Shown piece after piece: positions 1-10,300 of a stretch of 64,000 nt of DNA; position 1 is the first letter of the stretch, and each line of letters begins with the position of its first letter. The translations under genes and the position numbers were made by a program. This DNA comes from Gallalistipes aquisgranensis (GTDB lineage: Bacteria; Bacteroidota; Bacteroidia; Bacteroidales; Rikenellaceae). The stretch is from contig NZ_JADCJY010000001.1 in assembly GCF_014982715.1 (NCBI RefSeq), positions 682,001-746,000 of the forward strand. Reading direction: 5' to 3'. The notes under the pieces are model-generated. The model was not told the origin of the DNA, did no database searches, and saw only the letters and a list, made by a program, of their open reading frames with translations.

Positions 1-521
1 ACGTGATCCAGCCCATGATGGTCGACGTGCTGGGTGAACTGCGTGCCCAGGGGCTCGATTCCACCCGATTCTACGACACCGAGCTGCGCCGGTTCATCCG
101 TTTCGCCGAGCAGCAGGAGAAACTGATCTCGCCCGAGGGAACCTATCCCGTGCTGGGTCGCTCGATGGGGTACCGTTTCGGTGCCTTCCAGGCGCTTGCC
201 CAGGTGTCGCTGATGAAGAAACTGCCCCTTTATATCGAGCCGGCGCAGGTGCGCTGTGCCCTGACCGCCGTCATCAAACGCCAGCTCGTGCCGGAGACCT
301 TCGACAAGGACGGATGGCTGACACTCGGCTTCTGCGGGCACCAGCCCGGTATGGCGGACGGATATGTCTCCACCGGCAGCGCCTACCTCTGCACGTTCGT
401 ATTCCTGCCGCTGGGTCTGCCGGCCGACGATCCTTTCTGGTCGGCCCCTGCTGCCGAATGGTCGTCCAAACGGCTTTGGGAAGGGAAATCCATGCGGCGT
501 GACGGTGCGATCCGGAACTAA
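1..521 (+). CDS. DUF2264 domain protein, C-terminal part (5' end outside window)
   Basis: This is the last ~172 residues of a protein whose reading frame is open to the left edge, so the first in-frame GTG at base 3 is not a real start. The text (GSAYLCTFVFLPLGLPADDPFW, read in two pieces) matches the C-terminus of DUF2264 proteins, an (alpha/alpha)-barrel family common in Bacteroidetes. As I recall, some members have been assigned to CAZy family GH154 as beta-glucuronidases; I cannot verify that here. A glucuronidase role would fit the neighbours, since GH43 follows after 15 bases and the hexuronate genes uxuA and uxuB-like come next. The function of this copy is inference. Confidence 0.75.
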   Translation, partial: VIQPMMVDVLGELRAQGLDSTRFYDTELRRFIRFAEQQEKLISPEGTYPVLGRSMGYRFGAFQALAQVSLMKKLPLYIEPAQVRCALTAVIKRQLVPETFDKDGWLTLGFCGHQPGMADGYVSTGSAYLCTFVFLPLGLPADDPFWSAPAAEWSSKRLWEGKSMRRDGAIRN

Positions 522-536
522 AGGAACGGCGGAATC

Positions 537-1568
537 ATGGGACTGAAAAATCTTTTTCTTTTGGCACTGACGGGCATGACCGCCGTCGGGTGTGCCCGTC
601 AGTACTATACCAATCCGATTCTCGAACGGGGGGCCGATCCCTGGGTGATCGAGCGCGGAGGACGTTATTACTATTGCGGCGGGGGAAAAGGCGGTATCTG
701 TGTCTCCGTCTCCGACCGGCCTCAGGCGATCGGGGAGGGACAGCTGGTCTGGCGGCCCGGGAAGGGGCGCTGGAACAGCACCTGCGTCTGGGCTCCCGAA
801 CTGCATTGGTGGCAGGGGAAGTGGTATATCTTCTATGCCGCCGGGTGGTCGGGACCTCCCTACGTCCATCAACGGACGGGGGTGCTCGAATCGGTCACGG
901 ACGATCCGACGGGAGACTATGTCGATAAGGGAATGGTCTATACGGGCGATACGCTCGGCAAGTGGGATTCCAACCGCTGGGCCATCGACATGACCCTGAT
1001 GGAGCATCGGGGCAAACTCTATGGTATCTGGTCGGGATGGGAGTCGTCCGAGGCGACCGACAAGACCCCACAGAACCTCTACATCGCCGAGATGTCGAAT
1101 CCGTGGACGACGGTTACGCCCCGCGTGCTGATCTCCGAGCCGGACACTCCCTACGAACTGGCCGGCGGCGAGCTTCCTATCAACGAAGGCCCCCAGGTGC
1201 TCAAGCACGGCGACGATACGTTCATCGTCTACTCCTGCGGCCAGTCGTGGCTGGATACCTACAAACTCTCCTGGCTGAGGCTGCGTTCGCCCGACGCCGA
1301 TCCCCTGAAGCGGGAGAGCTGGATCAAGAGCGACAAGCCGGTGTTCGAGGACAACGAGTACACGCACGGGGTGGGGCATGCGAGTTTTACGACTTCGCCC
1401 GACGGCAGGAAACATTACATCATCTATCACACGAAAAAGGAGAAGACGCCCGGCTGGAACCGGGAGGTGCGGATGCAGCGTTTTCGTTTCCGGGCCGACG
1501 GAACACCCGATTTCGGTGAGCCCGTCGATCCCGCGAAGCGGCTGAAAGGCGTTTCCGGACGAAAGTGA
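537..1568 (+). CDS. Family 43 glycoside hydrolase lipoprotein
   Basis: A 343-residue five-bladed propeller hydrolase, probably acting on arabinose or xylose side chains or another plant glycan at the cell surface. A signal peptide ends in a lipobox (AVGC, Cys19), so it is probably a lipoprotein. The GH43 triad is visible: Asp34 in GADPWV as general base, Asp151 in WAIDMTL as pKa modulator, and Glu217 in INEGPQV as general acid. All three are present, so the enzyme should be active. It lies 15 bases after the DUF2264 gene and is probably co-transcribed with it. Substrate cannot be read from the sequence. Confidence 0.9.
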   Translation: MGLKNLFLLALTGMTAVGCARQYYTNPILERGADPWVIERGGRYYYCGGGKGGICVSVSDRPQAIGEGQLVWRPGKGRWNSTCVWAPELHWWQGKWYIFYAAGWSGPPYVHQRTGVLESVTDDPTGDYVDKGMVYTGDTLGKWDSNRWAIDMTLMEHRGKLYGIWSGWESSEATDKTPQNLYIAEMSNPWTTVTPRVLISEPDTPYELAGGELPINEGPQVLKHGDDTFIVYSCGQSWLDTYKLSWLRLRSPDADPLKRESWIKSDKPVFEDNEYTHGVGHASFTTSPDGRKHYIIYHTKKEKTPGWNREVRMQRFRFRADGTPDFGEPVDPAKRLKGVSGRK

Positions 1569-1612
1569 TACGGATTCGGACCGGTTTGCGATCGCGGAAA
1601 GCCCGTTTCGAT

Positions 1613-1620
1613 TAATTTTG
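1613..1620 (+). promoter_or_regulatory. Bacteroidetes -7 element (TAATTTTG) for uxuA
   Basis: Exact match to TAnnTTTG, 29 bases before the uxuA ATG, giving an expected leader of about 25 nt. A TTTG lies at 1585-1588, 24 bases upstream, somewhat further than the usual -33 spacing. It suggests that uxuA and the SDR gene have their own promoter apart from the upstream glycosidase genes. Confidence 0.6.
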
Positions 1621-1649
1621 CGGTATCGGTCCAACGAATACGGAATATT

Positions 1650-2831
1650 ATGGAACTTACATGGCGCTGGTTCGGGAAAAACGACCGGATCGGATTGAGA
1701 GAGTTGAAGTCGATCGGTGTAGAGGGGATCGTGACAGCCCTGCACGGGATTGCGAACGGGGAAGTCTGGCCCGAAGAGGAGATCGTGCGGCTGAGGGACT
1801 ATATCGCCGGGGCCGGGCTGCGATGGTCGGTCGTGGAGAGTCTTCCCGTCAGCGAAGGGATCAAGTGGGGCTCTCCCGACCGGGACCGTCTGTTGGAGAA
1901 TTACCGGGTTTCGCTCGAACATCTGGGGCGGGCCGGTATCCGGACGGTGTGTTACAATTTCATGCCGGTGATCGACTGGATTCGCACCGATCTGCTCCGT
2001 CCAACCCCGGAGGGGAACTATACGCTCTATTTCGACAGGATACGTTTCGCCTATTTCGACTGCCGGATACTGGCACGCGAAGGGGCCGAGCGGGATTATA
2101 CGCAGCAGGAACTGGCTGCGGTCGAGGAGTTGGCTGCAACCGTCACCGAGGAGGAGAGGGAGCGGCTCGTGGATACGATCATCGTCAAGACTCAGGGGTT
2201 CATCAACGGCAATATCCGGGAGGGAGACCGCGATCCGGTTTCGCTTTTCCGGCAGTTGTTGTCGCGGTACGAAGGAATCGACCGCGACCGTCTCCGGGCC
2301 AATTTCAAATACTTCATGGAAGCCGTGGCCCCCGTGGCCGAGCGGTACGGGATCGGGCTCTGCGTGCATCCGGATGATCCGCCGTACCAGGTGTTGGGCC
2401 TGCCCCGCATCGTGACGGGCCGGGAGGATATCGACTGGCTGCTGAGTGCGGTGGATTCGCCTGCCAACGGGCTGACGTTCTGTGCGGGATCGCTGAGCAG
2501 CGGTCTGCATAACGATGTGCCCGAACTGGCCGGACGGTATGCCGACCGCACCCATTTCGTGCATCTGCGCAGCACGGATGCCTTCGACAACGGAAATTTC
2601 GTGGAAGCGCCCCACACGGAGGGCCGGGGCCGTCTGGTCGAGGTGATTCGTGTTTTCGAGAAACGGCGGCCGGAAGTGCCGATGAGGGTGGACCACGGCT
2701 TGCTCATGCCGGGCGACGTGGGCAGGGGAGACAATCCGGGCTATTCGTTCCTGGGACGCATGTATGCGCTTGGGGAGGTGCGCGGAATGATGGCTGCGGT
2801 GCGGAAGGAGATCGAAGAAGGCAGAATCTGA
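1650..2831 (+). CDS. uxuA: Mannonate dehydratase
   Basis: Cytosolic enzyme converting D-mannonate to 2-keto-3-deoxygluconate in glucuronate catabolism. The 393-residue protein has family length, begins MELTWRWFGKNDRIGLRELK like other UxuA proteins, and carries the conserved FCAGSLSSG region, HFVHLR and the C-terminal VDHGLLMPGD, which supply metal and substrate ligands of the TIM barrel. It is followed after 17 bases by an SDR mannonate oxidoreductase, the preceding step of the pathway. Confidence 0.95.
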   Translation: MELTWRWFGKNDRIGLRELKSIGVEGIVTALHGIANGEVWPEEEIVRLRDYIAGAGLRWSVVESLPVSEGIKWGSPDRDRLLENYRVSLEHLGRAGIRTVCYNFMPVIDWIRTDLLRPTPEGNYTLYFDRIRFAYFDCRILAREGAERDYTQQELAAVEELAATVTEEERERLVDTIIVKTQGFINGNIREGDRDPVSLFRQLLSRYEGIDRDRLRANFKYFMEAVAPVAERYGIGLCVHPDDPPYQVLGLPRIVTGREDIDWLLSAVDSPANGLTFCAGSLSSGLHNDVPELAGRYADRTHFVHLRSTDAFDNGNFVEAPHTEGRGRLVEVIRVFEKRRPEVPMRVDHGLLMPGDVGRGDNPGYSFLGRMYALGEVRGMMAAVRKEIEEGRI

Positions 2832-2848
2832 AACGAAATAAACTCACT

Positions 2849-3664
2849 ATGAACGAACAATTCAGCATTGCCGGGAAGGTGGCCGTGATTACGGGTGCCG
2901 GAGGCGTTCTGGGCGGCAGTATCGCCCGTCATTTCATCAGTCAGGGAGCCCGTGTGGTGGCGCTGGACATCCGGAAGGAACAACTGGACAAACGGGTGGA
3001 GGAGTTGCGTGCCGCGGGAGGCGAGGCGGTCGGCTTCGAGGCGAACGTGCTCGATATTCCGAGCCTCGAGAGGGTCCGCGACCGCATCGTGGAGACGTGG
3101 GGCCGGATCGACATCCTGGTCAATGTGGCCGGAGGCAACATGCCGGGTGCCACGCTCACGGTGGACCAGACGATTTTCGACATGAAAATCGAGGATTACG
3201 ACAAGGTGACCCGTCTGAATCTGAACGGGACGGTCTACCCGACGCTGGTGCTGGGCAAAGTGATGGCCGGCCAGGGCTCGGGGAGCGTGATCAACATCTC
3301 TTCGATGGCAGCCTATTCGGCCATTACCCGGGTATTGGGTTATTCGGTGGCGAAGACGGGCATCATCAGCTTCACGCAATGGATGGCCATGGAGATGGCC
3401 ATGAAGTTCGGCGAGGGTATCCGGGTGAATGCGCTGGCTCCCGGCTTCTTTATCGGCGACCAGAACCGGGCCGTACTGATTAATCCCGACGGCAGCCTGA
3501 CCGAACGGAGCAAGAAGGTGCTGGCGAAGACCCCCATGGGACGTTTCGGCGATATCACGGAACTGAACGGGGCCGTACAGTTCCTCTGTTCGGAGGCGGC
3601 CAGCTTCATTACGGGCGTGGTTCTGCCGGTCGACGGCGGTTTCAGTTCGTTCAGCGGGGTATAG
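2849..3664 (+). CDS. SDR-family D-mannonate oxidoreductase (fructuronate reductase)
   Basis: A 271-residue short-chain dehydrogenase. The Rossmann motif TGAGGVLG lies near residue 16, the NVAGG segment near 90, and the catalytic Ser and Tyr/Lys pair in NISSM and YSVAKTG. Its place directly behind uxuA makes fructuronate-to-mannonate reduction (the UxuB step, done in many Bacteroidetes by an SDR enzyme rather than the long-chain E. coli type) the best assignment. By sequence alone it could be another sugar-acid SDR such as a gluconate dehydrogenase. The gene ends about 90 bases before a strong terminator. Confidence 0.85.
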   Translation: MNEQFSIAGKVAVITGAGGVLGGSIARHFISQGARVVALDIRKEQLDKRVEELRAAGGEAVGFEANVLDIPSLERVRDRIVETWGRIDILVNVAGGNMPGATLTVDQTIFDMKIEDYDKVTRLNLNGTVYPTLVLGKVMAGQGSGSVINISSMAAYSAITRVLGYSVAKTGIISFTQWMAMEMAMKFGEGIRVNALAPGFFIGDQNRAVLINPDGSLTERSKKVLAKTPMGRFGDITELNGAVQFLCSEAASFITGVVLPVDGGFSSFSGV

Positions 3665-3755
3665 GGTTCCGACCGGATTCGGAATGTAGAGGAAGGTTCC
3701 CCCTGCTGCCCGGCGGTTCGCAGAAATCCGGGTGAAAGGGAACGTCCGAATAGAA

Positions 3756-3789
3756 ACGAAGCTCCCGACAAAAGTGTCGGGAGCTTCGT
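3756..3789. terminator. Bidirectional terminator between uxu and phn operons
   Basis: A perfect 15-bp inverted repeat (3756-3770 and 3775-3789) with an AAAG loop, flanked by A-rich sequence on the left and TTTT on the right. It sits between the convergent uxu genes (plus) and phnW (minus), so it can stop both transcripts. Confidence 0.85.
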
Positions 3790-3863
3790 TTTCTGCGGGG
3801 AACGTCGTCCGCACAGGCGTTGCCGTTTCCCGGTTCGGATTTCCCCGAGGCGGATACGGACGA

Positions 3864-4964
3864 TTACTCTCCTGTTAGGCGCACTTCCCGTACGGCTGCG
3901 AGCAGACCGTCGATGTCCGAGGGATATATGTCGCCGATGTTGCCGATGCGGAAGGTGTCGGCCTCGGATATTTTACCCGGATAGATGACATAGCCTTTCG
4001 CTTTGAGCCTGTTGTAGAAATCCTGGAAGTCGAAATCCTGCGACGGATAGTAAAACGAGGTGATGATACAGCCCTGCTTGTCGTCGGAGAGCAGCGGACG
4101 GAAGCCCAGTTCGCGCATTCCCCCGACCAGCCGCCGGTGGTTTTCCTCGTAACGGCGGTGTCGGGCAGCGATGCCGCCCTCCTCCTTCAGTTCCTGCATG
4201 GCCTGATAAAAGGCCCGTACGACGTGTGTCGGCGATGTGAAGCGCCATTTGCCCTTGCCCTGTTCCATCGTTTCCCACTGGTCATAGATGTCGAGTGAGA
4301 GCGACCGGGCGTTTCCTTTCGTGGCGAGCATCTTCTCCCGGCGGGCGATGATGAACCCGAACCCCGGAACCCCCTGGATACACTTGTTGGCGCTGCTGAT
4401 CAGAAAGTCGATTCCCAGTTTTTCGATGTCGATGGGTACGCCGCCGAAGCTGCTCATGGCATCCACGATGAAAGTGATGCCGCGGCCGCGAAGCACTTCG
4501 GCGACTTCGTCGATGCGGTTCAGCAGTCCGGTCGTGGTCTCGCTGTGAACCATTGAAAGATGCGTGATGCCGGGATGCGCATCCAGCGCTTTGCGGGCCA
4601 CATCGCCTGTAATGAGCTCGGTTTCGCTCAGTGAGACGAGTGCGTAGTCGATCCGGTAATAATCCGCGATCCGGGCCATACGCTTGCCGTAGGCCCCGTT
4701 CGCCAGAATGAGCAGTTTGTCTTTCGGACCGACCGACGATCCTATGGTCGCCTCGACGCAGTAGGTGCCGCTGCCCTGCAGCAGAACGGTAGTGTAGCGC
4801 TCTTCGTCGAGACCGGCTATTTCCAGCAGGCCGCGGCGCAGCGGCATGACGATTCCTTCGTTATAGTCTTTGTCCCATGTACACCAGTCCTGCATCATCG
4901 CTTCCCTGACAGTTTCCGATGTGCTCAGCGGTCCCGGGGTCAGCAGCAGATAGTTCCTTTTCAT
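3864..4964 (-). CDS. phnW: 2-aminoethylphosphonate--pyruvate transaminase
   Basis: PLP enzyme transferring the amino group of 2-aminoethylphosphonate to pyruvate, giving phosphonoacetaldehyde and alanine. The 366-residue protein opens with the family signature [16 protein letters not shown]. The cofactor Asp168 lies in [10 protein letters not shown] and the Schiff-base Lys194 in [14 protein letters not shown]. It follows phnX by 13 bases in the same direction and is the last gene of the operon. Confidence 0.95.
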   Translation of the reverse strand: MKRNYLLLTPGPLSTSETVREAMMQDWCTWDKDYNEGIVMPLRRGLLEIAGLDEERYTTVLLQGSGTYCVEATIGSSVGPKDKLLILANGAYGKRMARIADYYRIDYALVSLSETELITGDVARKALDAHPGITHLSMVHSETTTGLLNRIDEVAEVLRGRGITFIVDAMSSFGGVPIDIEKLGIDFLISSANKCIQGVPGFGFIIARREKMLATKGNARSLSLDIYDQWETMEQGKGKWRFTSPTHVVRAFYQAMQELKEEGGIAARHRRYEENHRRLVGGMRELGFRPLLSDDKQGCIITSFYYPSQDFDFQDFYNRLKAKGYVIYPGKISEADTFRIGNIGDIYPSDIDGLLAAVREVRLTGE

Positions 4965-4977
4965 GTCTTGTGTTCGC

Positions 4978-5772
4978 TTATTTGTTGAGTCGTTCGTTCA
5001 GTGTTTCGATATAGGCGGGCAGTTCGGTGATGTTGTCCAGCACATGGTGGGCTCCCGCACCGAGCATCCGTCGCCGGACCTCCTCTTTCATGCGGGCCAG
5101 CTCTCCGTCCGGAATCCGGGCGTATTCCGCTTCGGTTATCCCCATTTCATTGCTGCCGGTAATGACGCCGACGCTCCAGACACCGGCGTTTATGCCCTCC
5201 CGGATGTCGGAGAGCGTGTCGCCTACCTTAACGGCCTCCTGCACCGAGGGAATGGCCAATTCGGTCAGGTTGCGGAAGATCATATAGGGTGCCGGACGAC
5301 CTGCCGGAAGTCCGTCGGGCGTGGCGAGGAAGTCCGTGACATATCCCTTTTCGGCGGCTCCCGGACGGACGACCTCCATCATCTGTGCCGTGTAGCCGGT
5401 CGTCGAACCGATACGGATATCCTGCCTGCGAAGCGAGTCGAGCGTTTCGACCACTCCGGGGATCGGTTCGGTAAATTCGGTCAGCGAAGCGAAAAGGTGC
5501 TTTTCGAAACTCCGGTACATCTCCTCGACGTCCGTTTCGTTCCAGTCGCGGCCGTAACGGACTGTGAATTTTTCCCGGACGTCGGGCATGGAGAGAATGG
5601 CGCGGATGTGGTCGATTTTGAGCATCCCCATGGGTTCCCGGGCCTGCCGGAGCGTGATTTCGATGCCTTTTTCCTCTGAGAACACTTTGAGGAAGGCGTT
5701 CAGCGGGGCGAAACAACCGTAATCGACGGCGGTTCCGGCCCAATCCATGATGACGCATTTTATCTGTTTCAT
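4978..5772 (-). CDS. phnX: Phosphonoacetaldehyde hydrolase
   Basis: HAD-superfamily C-P bond hydrolase turning phosphonoacetaldehyde into acetaldehyde and phosphate, the second step after PhnW. The 264-residue protein has the nucleophile Asp10 in [11 protein letters not shown], the Schiff-base lysine Lys52 in MGMLKIDHI, and the HAD aspartates in [12 protein letters not shown]. All key residues are intact. It lies 20 bases after the DUF5690 gene and 13 before phnW. Confidence 0.95.
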   Translation of the reverse strand: MKQIKCVIMDWAGTAVDYGCFAPLNAFLKVFSEEKGIEITLRQAREPMGMLKIDHIRAILSMPDVREKFTVRYGRDWNETDVEEMYRSFEKHLFASLTEFTEPIPGVVETLDSLRRQDIRIGSTTGYTAQMMEVVRPGAAEKGYVTDFLATPDGLPAGRPAPYMIFRNLTELAIPSVQEAVKVGDTLSDIREGINAGVWSVGVITGSNEMGITEAEYARIPDGELARMKEEVRRRMLGAGAHHVLDNITELPAYIETLNERLNK

Positions 5773-5792
5773 ATCTGTCGAATGTTAAAGGA

Positions 5793-7106
5793 TTATTGCA
5801 TATTGACGGAGAGCACGGCGCGAGGTTCCCTGCGCCTGATGCGATAGGGTTTCCGCTCCTCCCTGCGGGTCAGCCAGCCGATGCTGCCGATGAAGAGCAG
5901 GCAGCAGAGCGAGCCGAGCACGGTGACCATCGTGTTGTAGAATTCGATCCAGTTCAGGTCGGAGACGAAAGCCTCTTTGAAAACGAGGACGCATACGGTG
6001 CCGAGATAACCGACGAAGTCGATGGTAATGATGAAGAAGCCTACGTTGCCCCGGATATTGAAGCAGGAGACGAAACGCTCGAAAAAGAGGGTCTGGAAAC
6101 TCAGATAGGCCGTGTAGAGCCCGAGGCTCTGAATGAAGAGCCAGAGCACGGGGGACAGTCGCAGGCTGTCGTACCAGTAGGCGACGCCGGCCAGTCCGGT
6201 CATGCCGGCCGTCACGAGCGCCAGCAGCGCGATGAGTACGGTCCGGTGGTTGCGGATGAGCGAAATGAGCAGGAACACCCCCAGGATAATCAGGGTGACG
6301 AGGCTGTCGATACCGCTGAAGGCCCACGACGAGAACTGCGAGGTATCGACGAGTTTCACGAGGAAGTCTTCCTTGATGTCCTGCATGACGGTAATGAAGA
6401 GATTGGCGAGGAAGAGCATGCAGAGCAGCGGTGCGAAGCGCAGGAAAATGCTCTTGCGGCGCCGGGCGTCCATCGGAATACGTTCGGTGCAGGATGCCAC
6501 GTCTTCGGGCGTGGGATCGGGAAGCCGGTTCAGTGCGAAGGCCAGCAGGACGAGGAGCGGGAAAGCTCCGGCCCCGATAGTTGCGGGCATCCAGAATTCG
6601 CCGATTCCCAGGTCGTGTACCAGGAAAAGTCCGAGCTATTTGGCCAGTCCCGAGCTGAAGGCGATGCTCAGCCCCATGATGCTGGCCAGCACGCCGCTCA
6701 GCCTCCGTCCTTCGAGGAAACTGAAGATTACGCCCCACATGCATCCCAGCGAGAGGCCGTTGAAAAAGAGGGCGAGGATATTGAACGGCTGGGGCAGCAT
6801 GGCGAAAAGGAGCAGGGAGAGCTCCGCCGTTGCGACGGAACCGATGATGAAACGCAGCCGGTTCTCGCGTTTGAGCTCGGAGATGAACTTGATACCGAGC
6901 AGTTTGGCGAGCATGTAACCGGCGATTTGCACGATACTGGTCGCTGTTTTGTAATCCATACCCAGTATTTCGAGCCCGTCGAAAGTCGCCGCGGTAAAGG
7001 GTTTCCGCAGCGCGTAGACCAATGCGTAGGAGAGCAGTGCGGCCCCGCCGGCCCAGAGTATGAAGAGCAGATCGGATGTTTTTCGTGTTTGTGTCGAAGA
7101 ATCCAT
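5793..7106 (-). pseudogene. DUF5690 / MFS-like membrane protein with in-frame amber codon
   Basis: Two open segments in the same frame together make a 437-codon polytopic membrane protein, divided only by a TAG at 6636-6638 (codon 157). The first half has about five membrane segments (LLFILWAGGAALLSYALVYALRKPFTAATF, read in two pieces) and the second about seven (FLANLFITVMQDIKEDF and onward), matching DUF5690, an MFS-related family of Bacteroidetes. No frameshift or other lesion is visible. The start chosen is MDSSTQ at 7106, because the earlier in-frame ATG at 7145 lies upstream of the -7 element. As first gene of the phnX-phnW operon it is a candidate aminoethylphosphonate importer. The stop may be a recent mutation, a base-call error or, less likely, readthrough. 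Confidence 0.75.
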
Positions 7107-7131
7107 CGGAACGGTACTTGATTTTCGGGCA

Positions 7132-7139
7132 CAAACATA
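7132..7139 (-). promoter_or_regulatory. -7 element (TATGTTTG) of the DUF5690-phnX-phnW operon
   Basis: Exact TAnnTTTG match on the minus strand, 26 bases before the chosen ATG at 7106. It excludes the more upstream ATG at 7145 as a start and is the only clear promoter for the three phosphonate genes. Confidence 0.6.
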
Positions 7140-7291
7140 CATCACGCATGTTACGCGAATATGAAGGGGAGATTAAGAAAGCGTTAAGTGTGACCGGACC
7201 CGGTCGTCTATTGGGATTTGTTTTAATTTCCGGTACTGCGACCGGTGGGGCGGGATCATGTGAGTAACCGGACCGAATCCGTGGAAATGAC

Positions 7292-7326
7292 GAAAAATTA
7301 CTCCGTCAGCGGATACCGTGACGGAG
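7292..7326 (-). terminator. Terminator after the GH38 gene
   Basis: On the minus strand an 8-bp stem (CTCCGTCA/TGACGGAG, bases 7301-7308 and 7319-7326) is followed by TAATTTTTC. It is about 70 bases past the GH38 stop. The rest of 7140-7398 holds short GC hairpins and no gene. Confidence 0.7.
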
Positions 7327-7398
7327 CAATTGTCTTCCATGCCGATAGGCGGCGGTCTTTTTGAAAGAGGAACGGATACGTCCCTCTTTCCGTCGTTT

Positions 7399-10300
7399 CT
7401 ATTCGGTGAACAGATCGATTTCGTCGAAAGCCTCCGGGGAGTGGGCTCCGAGCGAGATAAGCAGCACTTTGCGGGCTTTCACGCCCTGCGGGACCTCCAC
7501 GACGGATACCTGTGCGTTCATCGGTGAAATGCCGCGGGGTGAGACCGTGGTCACGTAGGTCCAGCCTTCCGCTGCGGGATCGGCCGCGGTCGCTTTCGCT
7601 CCGGAACGGGTGCTGACCCAGAGCGTGTAGCGTACCGGGCCGCTCTTCGTGGCGATAAAGGAGGTGGTCGTAATTCCTTTGAGTGTGACTGTCCGCCCCA
7701 GGTCGAGCAGATAACGTCCTTCGCCCTCTTCGTAGTAGCGGGCCGTGCGGTTCCTGTCCGGACCCAGTTTGCCGTCCGTCATGGCCGGGCACTCCACGGG
7801 CTGCGTGCTGCCCGACGGCGATGCTTCCGGGCCGAACGGCAGGCAGTAGTACCGGACAGTCCGGTTCGACTTCGTCGCGGGATCGTCGGCCGAAGCCGTA
7901 GCATCGAGCCGTGCGGGCTGGTCTTTCAGCGTGCCGTTTTTCTGCCGGTTGAGCCCTGTCCATCCTTTGGAACCCAGATAGTGGCAGGATTTTCCGAACT
8001 CTTCCGTGCCCTCTCTGACGTACGAGGTGGGGTACAGCAGTTCGAACGGCTCCCGGTCGTCGAAATTGTCGTACAAGTCCATGGCCGGAACGACCCGGTC
8101 GTTCGTACCTCCTGCCGCGGTGACGGCGAAGAGTTTCACGCCCGGAGCGGAGGGCAGTTCGAGCGTCGAAGCTCCGCTCACCGGAATGGAGTATTTGTAT
8201 ATATAGGAATACCGGTAGGAGAGATCGCCCTCGGGCGTATGGCGGTGGGTGCCGAGCAGGGCTACCGGGTCGCGTTTGATGTAACCCGTTTCGATGCCGT
8301 ACAGCACGTCGCTCAGTGTGTTGTCCGTCAGTCTACGTTCCCATTGGCCGATATAGCCCTGCCAACTCTGCACGTCGATCGGGAAACTCTTGCTGTCCAC
8401 TTTGATTTTTACCCCTTCGGTGTCCCGGTCGGCGGACATCAGCAGGTAGAGTCTGTCGTAGTCTCCTGCGGGCAGAGCGATCCGCTGGCCGCGTAGGCTC
8501 ACCGCATTGTGCGCTCCGGGAGCCGTGTCGCCCAGTCTGAAGACGATGTCGTCCACCGTGAGCGTTTCGGGGAACAGTTCCCCGGCGAAGGAGGAGCCTT
8601 GGGCCATTTCCCCGTCGCTGCGGTCGGTGTTCAGGCTCACCGCATCCGTGTCGAAAGGCAGTTCCACCGGCGTGCACCGTACGGAGGGGACCGTCTCCGG
8701 CGCTTCGAACCGGACGGCGAACGTGCGGATGCCGTAGCGTCCCATCGTGAAGCGGAGCCCGTCGGGAGTGAAGTCGGCCGGGCCCGTCCGCCGCTCCTGG
8801 CCGTCCGTTTCGTAGGCATCCGCGATCTTCCGGCAGAACCGGGCCTGCACGTCGTCGGTGAGGGTGTTGCCGTAATGTTCGTTGAAACGGACGATGTAGT
8901 ACCCGTCGGCATGTTCGGCCCGTTTCATGGCCAGCATCTTCACGTTGGATTTGTCGACCGAGGCGGCCGAAACCGAACGGCCGAGCGGTCCGGCGTGCTT
9001 CTCCCCGGGCAGGAACGTGAGCAGCGGTTCGTTGAAGAAGCGTCCGCGCCTGTCGCTGCCGGCCTTCTGCCAGCTTCCTTCGTGACCGTAGAGGGCATAA
9101 CTGAATGCGTGTTCGCCCCAGTCCTGCCATACGCCGTAGTATTCGCGGTTGGCGTGGGGCGTGTAGAGCAGCGTGAGGCGCAGGGTACTGTCGTTCGGCT
9201 TGTCGGAACCGTTCTTGCAGTCTTCCAGTACGGAGACCCCGTAACTGCCGCTGCGGTCGGTCAGGTCGAACCACTCGTGGGAGGGCGATTCGAACTTGTG
9301 CGAGCGGTTGTTGTCGCGCTGTACGGTGGCCGATTCCCAGTTGTAGGTGGCTTTGGGCGCCGAGACGGTAAGCGGGAAGGAGGCGCGGAGCGACCGGCCC
9401 CGCATCTGCCACTTCACCGTGTTGTCATACCGCACCGTGTTTCCCGGTTCGCCGGCCGCGAGTGAGATCACCTGCCGGAACATATTGCCGCGCAGCGTGC
9501 GTTCCACCTCGATGGCCACACGCACGGGACCGTTCTCCACGATCCGGACCCGGGCCGGCCCCGACACGTACTCCTTGACGGGCAGCTGGCGGTCGGCCCA
9601 CTCCATGTTCCACGAGGGGAACCTCAGGGGGTGTTCGTAACAGAGTTCCCAGCGGGCCGCTTCGCGCAGCAGTTCGCGGCGGGCCCGTTTGTCGTATACG
9701 GAGCAGACGTCCCCGTTCCGGTCGATCATCACCTTGTAGCGGTCGTTTTCCAGCGTGTTGTCCGTCACGCGAAGCGGGGAGGCGGCCGGTTTTTCGGCCG
9801 GGGTCACCGAATAGACCGCATAGCCCGAGGCGGGCATGTCGGCCAGAAAGATCAGTTTCGTGCGCCGTCCGTCCGTTCCGATGATCTGGGCGGGGACCTC
9901 TTTCCCTTCGGGTGAGGTGACCCGTACGGAGGCAGGAACCTGCGCGAACTCCACGGTCGCCTCGGCAATGTCCTGCCGGGGTCGTTCGACCGGGTTGTAG
10001 ACGATGACGGGAATTCCTTCCGTCTTCGTATCGAGACTCCTGCTGACGGCACCCACCGCATTGGTGAGCACCGAAGAGGCGAGATTCATCACGAGTACCT
10101 CGTCGTTGTGGCTGTATTCGTACACTTTCGAGATCGACGAGCCTGGGATCATGTCGTGCATCTGCGAGCCGAGCAGCAGGTCCCATGCCTTGTGGAGGCG
10201 TTCCGCCGGATAGTCGCTCGTGCCGAGCATCGCGGCCAGCGATGCGGCGCGTTCGGCTGCCTGGAGCAGGCGTTCGTTCTTGCGGTTCCAGCGTTTCATG

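Noticed and set aside
5785-7149. 454-codon open frame overlapping the DUF5690 gene on the same strand, without the amber codon
   Set aside because: It lies in another frame, is Arg/His-rich and has no membrane pattern. The hydrophobic frame on both sides of the stop is the real one.
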